Assembly: GCF_000576305.1 (NCBI RefSeq)
Contig: NZ_BAVZ01000005.1
Location: 124,001-188,000 of the forward strand
Reading direction: 5' to 3'
DNA length: 64,000 bases
Source: Paenibacillus pini JCM 16418
GTDB lineage: Bacteria > Bacillota > Bacilli > Paenibacillales > Paenibacillaceae
Shown here: positions 58,279 to 64,000 of the stretch, piece by piece
Numbering within the stretch: the stretch's first letter is position 1
Layout: the number at the start of each line of letters is the position of its first letter
Notes under the pieces: model-generated
Database searches by the model: none
The model's input: the letters and a program-made list of their open reading frames with translations, nothing else
What the model was told of the DNA's origin: nothing
Position numbers and translations under genes: made by a program

Positions 58279-58390
58279 TGCCATAAGCTTCTGTAGAACA
58301 AATTTTAGAATCGTAAAGATCTACGACACAGAGAACATAAGACGATGACCCTGAAATAAAGAGGAAAAACATGAGGAGGAGATATGTAGG

Positions 58391-60314
58391 ATGAAAATTC
58401 ATTGTAGCGGGGATGATTCTTCTCTATTCAAAGGTATACACCGTTTGGCAAGCCGCCTTGACCTCCATTTCATCACGGAGAGCCATGTAGATGCCACCAC
58501 CTTGACATGGGAGAAACGGGAAGGTCCTATTGAGGTGGAATGGAACGGCCAATCGGGAATAATCCGATACGAAAAAACTCACCATGCCTTCCGTGCCTTG
58601 GGTTTATGGGTGGAGAAGATGAGGAGTGGTAATGCCGATATAGAACTGCAGCAACATTCATTTACCATCTGTGAAACACCTCAATTCCAATCCGTAGGTA
58701 CCTTGTTTGATGTGTCTCGTAATGCTGTACCCACCGTTAAATCCATTCAAAATGCCTTGGTAACAATGTCCTTAATGGGCATGAACCAAGTCATGTTGTA
58801 TACAGAGGATACCTATGAGATCAAGGGATATCCATACTTTGGATATATGAGGGGACGTTACAGTCATGAGGAATTACGTGAGATCGACGATTGGGCATAC
58901 GAGATGGGAATCGAGGTTATCCCCTGTATTCAGACATTGGCACACTTAACCGAAGCTCTTAAATGGAAATATGCTGCCGAAATAAGGGATACATCCGATA
59001 TTTTACTCGTTAAGAAAGAGGAGACTTACACATTTATTGAGAACATGATCCGCTCCGCCTCCTCACCATTCCGAAGTCGGCGAATCCATATTGGCATGGA
59101 TGAGGCACACCAGCTAGGACTAGGGCAATTCTTAAAAGATAATGGCTACCAAAATCGATTCAAGCTGATGAACGAGCATTTGCAACGTGTGCTGGGTATA
59201 ACAGAGCGACTGGGACTATCTCCTATGATCTGGAGCGATATGTACTTTCATCTAGGCCCCCGCAACGGAGAGCATTATAATGTGGATGAGGTAATTCCCG
59301 AGGAGGTGATTAAGGATATTCCAGAGGGAATTAGTCTGGTCTATTGGGATTATTATCACACGGAACAGAGCTTTTACGAATCTTCTATTCAGAAACACCT
59401 GAGTATTGGCCGGCTATTATATTCGCTGGTGGAGTATGGACTTGGAATGGTCTTGCACCAAATGTGGGGAAGATGATCTCCACAACTATCCCGGCGCTCC
59501 AAGCTTGCAAGGCTATGGGGGTGCAGGAGGTTGTAGCTACAATGTGGGGGGATAACGGGGCGGAGACTCCTGGATGTCAGCATGGTATGGCCTCCAGCTT
59601 TACGCTGAATACGCGTATGCCGACACCGTAGATGAGGAACGGCTAGAGGCTAGGTTCCGTTTTTGCACAGGAGGAGAAGCAAGGGATTTTCTGAACCTCG
59701 GGAGTTTCGATGAAACGCCGGGTGTAGAGCCGGGGAATGGAAGAGAGTCTAATCCATCTAAGTTCCTGCTATGGCAGGATGTTTTGATCGGACTCTATGA
59801 TGCAAATATAGCGGGCATCCCGCTAGAAAATCACTATCGTAAGTTGGCTGAGAGTCTGGAGGGTTCTGTAGAACGTAATCTACATTATCAAAGTATGTTC
59901 GAATGGTACAGGGAGCTGGCCCAGATTCTAAGTCAAAAGTGTACTTTGGGACTGCGACTTAAGGCTGCCTATGATCAAAATCAGCGGTCCAATCTGGAAC
60001 AGTTGAAGGAGGATCTACAGAGTTTGATTCCCCAGATGGATAAGCTTCGCCGACTACATCAGAAGCTGTGGTTTGAAGACTTCAAGCCTTTTGGTTGGGA
60101 GGTAATCGACATGCGGTACGGATCGATATTAGTTCGGCTTCAGAGTACCGTTGAGCGACTGGAGGATTATTTAGAAGGGAAGGTAATGTTGCTTCCTGAA
60201 TTAGAGGTGGAACGGCTACCTTTTGATGACGAATGGGGATTTAGCGATGGCACACTAGGAAGAGGGATCTACCACCGAATTGTAAGTCCTAACTGTTTAT
60301 TTAATCCTGTATAA
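58391..60314 (+). pseudogene. GH20 beta-N-acetylhexosaminidase (GcnA-like), two frameshifts
   Basis: The first frame (58391-59476) has an N-terminal domain, then FDVSRNAVPTVKSIQNALVTMSLMGMNQVMLYTEDTYEI and the GH20 catalytic pair Asp237-Glu238 in HIGMDEAH. Restoring one C at 59414 continues IIFAGGVWTWNGLAPNVGKM, and restoring one G at 59572-59573 continues MSAWYGLQLYAEYAYADTVDEERLEARFRF to the end at 60314, giving about 641 residues. The intact enzyme would release GlcNAc or GalNAc from oligosaccharides. It has no signal peptide, so it acts inside the cell on imported sugars. The catalytic residues are intact in the first part. Confidence 0.85.
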
Positions 60315-60342
60315 ATTCTTTTAATGAAGGGGAGTAATCTAG

Positions 60343-61791
60343 ATGTCTATTACTAAAGCTATTAAATATGTTGTAATTCTTTGCATAGCTATTGTTATGC
60401 TTGTTCCAAGCAAGGTTATGGCAGCTAGTAATACCATTACACCAGGAATCCCTTGGAATGATACAAACGGAAATTTCATTCAAGCGCATGGCGGTGGAAT
60501 GATCAAAGTCGGAAGTACTTATTATTGGGTTGGCGAGGATAAAACAGGCATTACAGATAGCGGTCGATTTAGAGGCGTCAATATATATTCAACTACAGAT
60601 TTTGTCAACTTTAAGTTTGAAGTTCAGGCATTAAGCCCACAGCCTTCAGGTGACTTAACGAATGATCGTATCGTAGAGCGTCCTAAAATTATATATAACA
60701 GTAGTACAAACAAATACGTGATGTACATGCATATTGATAACTACTGTTATTGTGACGCTAAGGTAGGGATTGCAACCAGTTCATCCATTACTGGACCTTG
60801 GACGTACCAAGGATCATTTCGTCCGCTGGACCATGAAATTCGTGATATGACGATTTACAAGGACTCAGATGGAACCGCTTACTTAATGGGGGCGACGGAT
60901 GAGAATGCCAACTTTACGATATTCAAATTAAGCTCGGATTATTTAAGTGTAACTAGTTTGGTGCACTCATGGAGCAATGTATATTTGGAGGCTCCGGCAG
61001 TAGTGAAGAAGAATGGAGTCTATTTCATCCTGACTTCGAGACAGAAAGGTTGGGACCCGACAATTCAGCAGTACGTCTCCGCTACTTCGATGGGCAGCAC
61101 GTGGAGTGCCTGGAAAACAATAGGGAATAGCAATAATTATAATTCTCAATCTACTTTCGTTATACCTTTAGAAGGTACTACGGGTACAACCTATTTATAT
61201 ATGGCAGACCGCTGGAATCGGTATAACTTGCAAGATTCCCGATATATTTGGCTGCCATTAAGAGTGGAAGGACATGAAATCGCCTATGGTTGGTTTGATC
61301 ATTGGAATCTGGATGCCGCAGCAGGTTCATTTAGCATCCCATCCAGCTTTACGTCTCTAAATACAAATTCATGGTATAAGATTGTCAACAGAAACAGTGG
61401 ATTAGTATTAGATGTAAGTGGTCAGTCGACATTGGACGGAGGAAATGTTATTCAGTATACGGATAACGGTGGATGGAATCAACATTGGAAATTCGTCTCG
61501 ATTGGTGATGGAAACTATCAGTTGATTAATCGAAAGAGTGGTAAGGTGCTCGCTGTCACTAACGGTTCAATTGCTTCTGAGAGCAATATTATTCAATGGA
61601 GCAGTACGGGAGGAGCAGACCAGCAATGGTCTTTGCAGAATACAGGTAGCGGGTATTTTAAAATGATGAATATGAACAGCTTAAAACCCGTAGATGTGAC
61701 TGGTTCGTCTACGGTTCCAGGCAAGCAAGTCATTCAGTGGGATGATCTGTTGCAAAATAATCAGCAATGGTCTATTGTGCCGGTGAACTGA
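60343..61791 (+). CDS. Secreted GH43-type glycoside hydrolase with CBM13 (ricin-type lectin) domain
   Basis: The 482-residue protein has a Sec signal peptide (cleavage near VMAAS, about residue 28), a five-bladed propeller domain (about 30-340) with WVGEDKTG, DRIVERPKIIYNSSTNKYVMYMH, DHEIRDMTIYKDSDGTAYL and YLEAPAVVKKNGVYFILTS, and a C-terminal ricin-B/CBM13 domain (about 345-482) with QHWKF, QQWSL and QQWSI repeats. The architecture resembles exo-beta-1,3-galactanases (GH43 subfamily 24 plus CBM13, as in Clostridium thermocellum). The substrate is therefore probably a galactan or arabinogalactan side chain. GAAGGGGAG precedes the ATG. Confidence 0.87.
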   Translation: MSITKAIKYVVILCIAIVMLVPSKVMAASNTITPGIPWNDTNGNFIQAHGGGMIKVGSTYYWVGEDKTGITDSGRFRGVNIYSTTDFVNFKFEVQALSPQPSGDLTNDRIVERPKIIYNSSTNKYVMYMHIDNYCYCDAKVGIATSSSITGPWTYQGSFRPLDHEIRDMTIYKDSDGTAYLMGATDENANFTIFKLSSDYLSVTSLVHSWSNVYLEAPAVVKKNGVYFILTSRQKGWDPTIQQYVSATSMGSTWSAWKTIGNSNNYNSQSTFVIPLEGTTGTTYLYMADRWNRYNLQDSRYIWLPLRVEGHEIAYGWFDHWNLDAAAGSFSIPSSFTSLNTNSWYKIVNRNSGLVLDVSGQSTLDGGNVIQYTDNGGWNQHWKFVSIGDGNYQLINRKSGKVLAVTNGSIASESNIIQWSSTGGADQQWSLQNTGSGYFKMMNMNSLKPVDVTGSSTVPGKQVIQWDDLLQNNQQWSIVPVN

Positions 61792-61831
61792 AAGATTGAA
61801 GATGATGTATTGTGTTAAGCCACGTTCATTA

Positions 61832-61878
61832 ACAAAACCGGAGAACGCCTATTTGGGGGGTTCTCCGGTTTTGTTTTC
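61832..61878 (+). terminator. Rho-independent terminator of the glycan-utilisation operon
   Basis: The stem AACAAAACCGGAGAAC pairs with GTTCTCCGGTTTTGTT, followed by a T-rich end. Confidence 0.88.
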
Positions 61879-62029
61879 AGGTTAATCTTCTGACATATCA
61901 TAATAAGTATGATATGACGTAGCCCAATTATTGCAACCGAGTGTTGAGGGCGTTCAATGTTACATACGATACTTTAGAGTAAATTATCGAAGATTCTAAT
62001 GTTGTCTTATAAAGAGGTGTGTATAGCAG

Positions 62030-63157
62030 ATGAATGCGAATACGGATGGAATACGGCCTGCCGGATATGTTGAGAGTACGGAAGATTGGGTAATGGAGAA
62101 GAAAAATGCTGGCTTTCATGGCTATTTCATTCAAACTTTTGACTTCGGCGGTGAGTCACATTTTGTTGCTCCTCAAAGCGTAGAGAGTGGACATCATCCT
62201 TATTTAACAGCCTACAGCCTAAAGCCACCTAGAGGATTTGTGGCCTCAATTCCCGGGGGTAGGCTATGGGGGCGATCCGCTGCTGTACTGACTCCGGAAG
62301 GAAGACTGCTGTCAGATGTATCACATGAATATGACGAGAAGCTACATACCGTAGTAAAAGGGGCGAATCATCCTATTTTCACGGATTGGAACCATTCCAA
62401 TCTTATTTCTGCACAAGGAACGACAGCGTCGCTAGGCTTTTGTGGCAGCTACAATTATTTTCACTGGATGTACGATGTGATGGCAAGATGGGGAATGCTC
62501 CTGGAGACGGGGATATCTTTCGATCAGGTCATGATCAATCCTAATCCATATGGAACGTTTGTTGAACAAACGCTGTCCATGTTAGGTACACCTAAGGAGA
62601 AGATCATTCGTACGTATTCTACAATGTACGTGGAGGCGGAGCAATTGCTGGTGCCATCCTTGATTATGGATTCTCATTATCCTGCGTGGGCAACGGAGAT
62701 GCTACGCAGGATGTTTCTGCCTCACCAACATGTTTCTTATGCAGCTTCAGATCGATTCTATATATGCCGGAAGAGAGCCGGCGCGCGGCGCATCGTTAAC
62801 GAAGAGCAAGTGATGGATTACTTAGCATCGATTGGTTTTCGCCCGCTGGTACTTGAACAGATGTCCTTAGCCGAGCAAATTCGTGCTTTTGCAGTTTCAA
62901 GGGTCATTGTAGCACCACATGGAGCGGGATTAACGAATCTTGCATTTTGCGAGCCAGGTACAAAAGTGATTGAAATCTTTCATCCCGAACATATCATGCC
63001 GACCTACTGGATGATCAGCAATCACCGTCAACTGAACTATTACTTCATGTATGCTAACAGGCAGTCAGTGCAAGGGATTACCTTTGCGGGCCTGGAGGAT
63101 ATCTATGTGGATATAGATAAGCTGAAAAGGACACTTCGCCTCGCTGAGATTGAATAA
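62030..63157 (+). CDS. GT61 family glycosyltransferase (DUF563)
   Basis: The 375-residue protein has the GT61 pattern: GSYNYFHWMYDVMARWGMLLE in the middle, RFYICRKRAGARRIVNEEQVMDYLASIGF, and APHGAGLTNLAFCEPGTKVIEIFHP near the C-terminus. No signal peptide or membrane span is seen. The donor and acceptor are unknown; in spore formers such genes can serve surface glycans. It has its own upstream gap after a terminator, so it is probably a single-gene unit. AAGAGGTG precedes the ATG. Confidence 0.87.
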   Translation: MNANTDGIRPAGYVESTEDWVMEKKNAGFHGYFIQTFDFGGESHFVAPQSVESGHHPYLTAYSLKPPRGFVASIPGGRLWGRSAAVLTPEGRLLSDVSHEYDEKLHTVVKGANHPIFTDWNHSNLISAQGTTASLGFCGSYNYFHWMYDVMARWGMLLETGISFDQVMINPNPYGTFVEQTLSMLGTPKEKIIRTYSTMYVEAEQLLVPSLIMDSHYPAWATEMLRRMFLPHQHVSYAASDRFYICRKRAGARRIVNEEQVMDYLASIGFRPLVLEQMSLAEQIRAFAVSRVIVAPHGAGLTNLAFCEPGTKVIEIFHPEHIMPTYWMISNHRQLNYYFMYANRQSVQGITFAGLEDIYVDIDKLKRTLRLAEIE

Positions 63158-63174
63158 GGTGCTTAAAGATGGTT

Positions 63175-64000
63175 TTACAATACTTGGCCACCGACCATTG
63201 TCCATAGAACTTGAAACTCCTCATCCAATAAGACCAGGTCGGCATCGGAACCAGATGAAACTATACCCTTGTGTTGTAATCCTAAAATATTGGCTGGTGT
63301 AGTTGACGCCATCTGAACGGCATCCAACAAGGGAATTCCAGTTTCGACGGTATAACGTAATGCTTCATTCATGGTAACTGTGCTGGAGGCTAGCGTTCCA
63401 TCTGCCAGTCTTGCAATGCCATCGGATACCGTAACATGATGGCCGCCAAACATATAATCTCCATCGCCCATACCCATTGCTTGTAAAGCGTCAGTGATTA
63501 ATACCATTCCTTCCGGTCCTTTCAAGGTATGCATCAATCGAATAATAGCAGGATGTAGATGGACATGATCCACAATAGCTTGAAGACTCACATGTTTCTC
63601 TTCGAAAGCTGCCACGATTAGACCCGGATCTCGATGATGAATCGGCCTCATGCCATTAAAACAATGCGTAACATGGCTTGCACCGGCTGTAAAGGCTTCT
63701 TTGGCTTCCTCGTATGTGGCATCAGAGTGAGCAATGGCTATAACGACTCCTTTGTTCTTCAAAAAAGAAATTAAGTCCATTCCTCCTGGTAATTCAGGAG
63801 CAATCGTAACCATTTTAATGAGTGAACCTGCTTCCTTAAAAATGATCTCCATTTCATCCAAATTTGGATGCCGTAAATACTTCTCGTTCTGCATTCCTTT
63901 TCGCTTTGGATTTAGATAAGGTCCCTCTAAGTGAATCCCTGCGATCTTAGCTCCCACTTCATGTCCTATTACTCGTTTGACACTACGAATCATTTCTAGT
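63175..64000 (-). CDS. nagA: N-acetylglucosamine-6-phosphate deacetylase (3' part, runs off the right edge)
   Basis: The frame is open to the window edge, so the N-terminal third lies outside. Visible motifs are the metal-binding HLEGPYLNPKRKGMQ, IAHSDATYEEAKEAFTAGASHVTHCFNGMRPIHHRDPG, ITDALQAMG (catalytic Asp) and GTLASSTVTMNEALRY. The enzyme makes glucosamine-6-phosphate from GlcNAc-6-phosphate, the step needed after uptake and GH20 cleavage of GlcNAc sugars. It is convergent with the GT61 gene, with 17 bp between stops. Confidence 0.93.
   Translation of the reverse strand, partial: LEMIRSVKRVIGHEVGAKIAGIHLEGPYLNPKRKGMQNEKYLRHPNLDEMEIIFKEAGSLIKMVTIAPELPGGMDLISFLKNKGVVIAIAHSDATYEEAKEAFTAGASHVTHCFNGMRPIHHRDPGLIVAAFEEKHVSLQAIVDHVHLHPAIIRLMHTLKGPEGMVLITDALQAMGMGDGDYMFGGHHVTVSDGIARLADGTLASSTVTMNEALRYTVETGIPLLDAVQMASTTPANILGLQHKGIVSSGSDADLVLLDEEFQVLWTMVGGQVL

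Noticed and set aside
59344..59631. Separate small gene inside the hexosaminidase region
   Set aside because: Its product is the middle part of the GH20 protein in a shifted frame and joins its flanks when one base is restored on each side.

Overview
The window looks like a chromosomal segment of a Paenibacillus-type endospore former (low/medium-GC Gram-positive). Supporting points are an H-type small acid-soluble spore protein, three-gene Ku/LigD end joining, leucine T-box leaders, a CIRCE-controlled groESL operon, YesMN-type two-component regulation of a sugar importer, Gram-positive Shine-Dalgarno sequences in front of nearly every gene, and several TTG/GTG starts. No rRNA, tRNA, insertion sequence, prophage block or CRISPR array was seen.

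Layout. (1) 1-14.1 kb is a fucose-type exopolysaccharide/capsule operon on the + strand: the end of a Wzz-like chain-length protein, a strongly structured leader RNA, galU, an initiating phosphoglycosyl transferase, GDP-fucose synthesis (gmd, fcl, manC), a flippase, three glycosyltransferases, two tandem wzy-like polymerases, VanZ and an LCP attachment protein. It ends in a terminator facing a frameshifted beta-helix/tailspike-like gene. (2) 16.2-22.8 kb holds a small CxxC protein, an ABC exporter pair, a bactofilin plus M23 peptidase pair, a frameshifted cardiolipin synthase, a YnfA-type protein and a YitT-type protein. (3) 22.8-26.3 kb carries LigD polymerase, LigD ligase and Ku on the - strand, divergent from a small acidic protein and sspH. 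(4) 26.5-37.8 kb holds a methyltransferase, a BamE-like membrane protein and a GNAT, then a LysR-controlled organosulfur operon resembling B. subtilis ytm/yxe: amino-acid ABC importer, two flavin monooxygenases, M20 deacylase, DinB protein and FMN reductase, with a scar of a deleted FAD oxidase. (5) 38.1-41 kb is tsaE-tsaB-rimI-tsaD (t6A tRNA modification). (6) 41-43.6 kb is leuA behind two tandem leucine T-boxes. (7) 43.6-43.9 kb is a DnaA-box cluster. (8) 44-51.5 kb holds an ABC-F protein, 5-formyl-THF cyclo-ligase, moaC, mogA, tatA, tatC and groESL. (9) 51.5-64 kb is a glycan-utilisation locus: YesMN regulators, lipoprotein plus two permeases without an ATPase, a GH20 hexosaminidase with two frameshifts, a GH43-CBM13 secreted enzyme, a GT61 protein and the 3' part of nagA.

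Two things cut across the window. First, six genes are interrupted by seven single-base losses, each repairable by adding one base to a short run of identical bases. This points either to systematic base-calling error or to recent decay and should be settled before calling these genes dead. Second, regulatory RNA and DNA elements are unusually rich: the pseudoknotted RNA before galU (an EAR-like processive antitermination candidate), the double T-box, the DnaA-box cluster, and stem-loops inside the tat and sugar-ABC operons.
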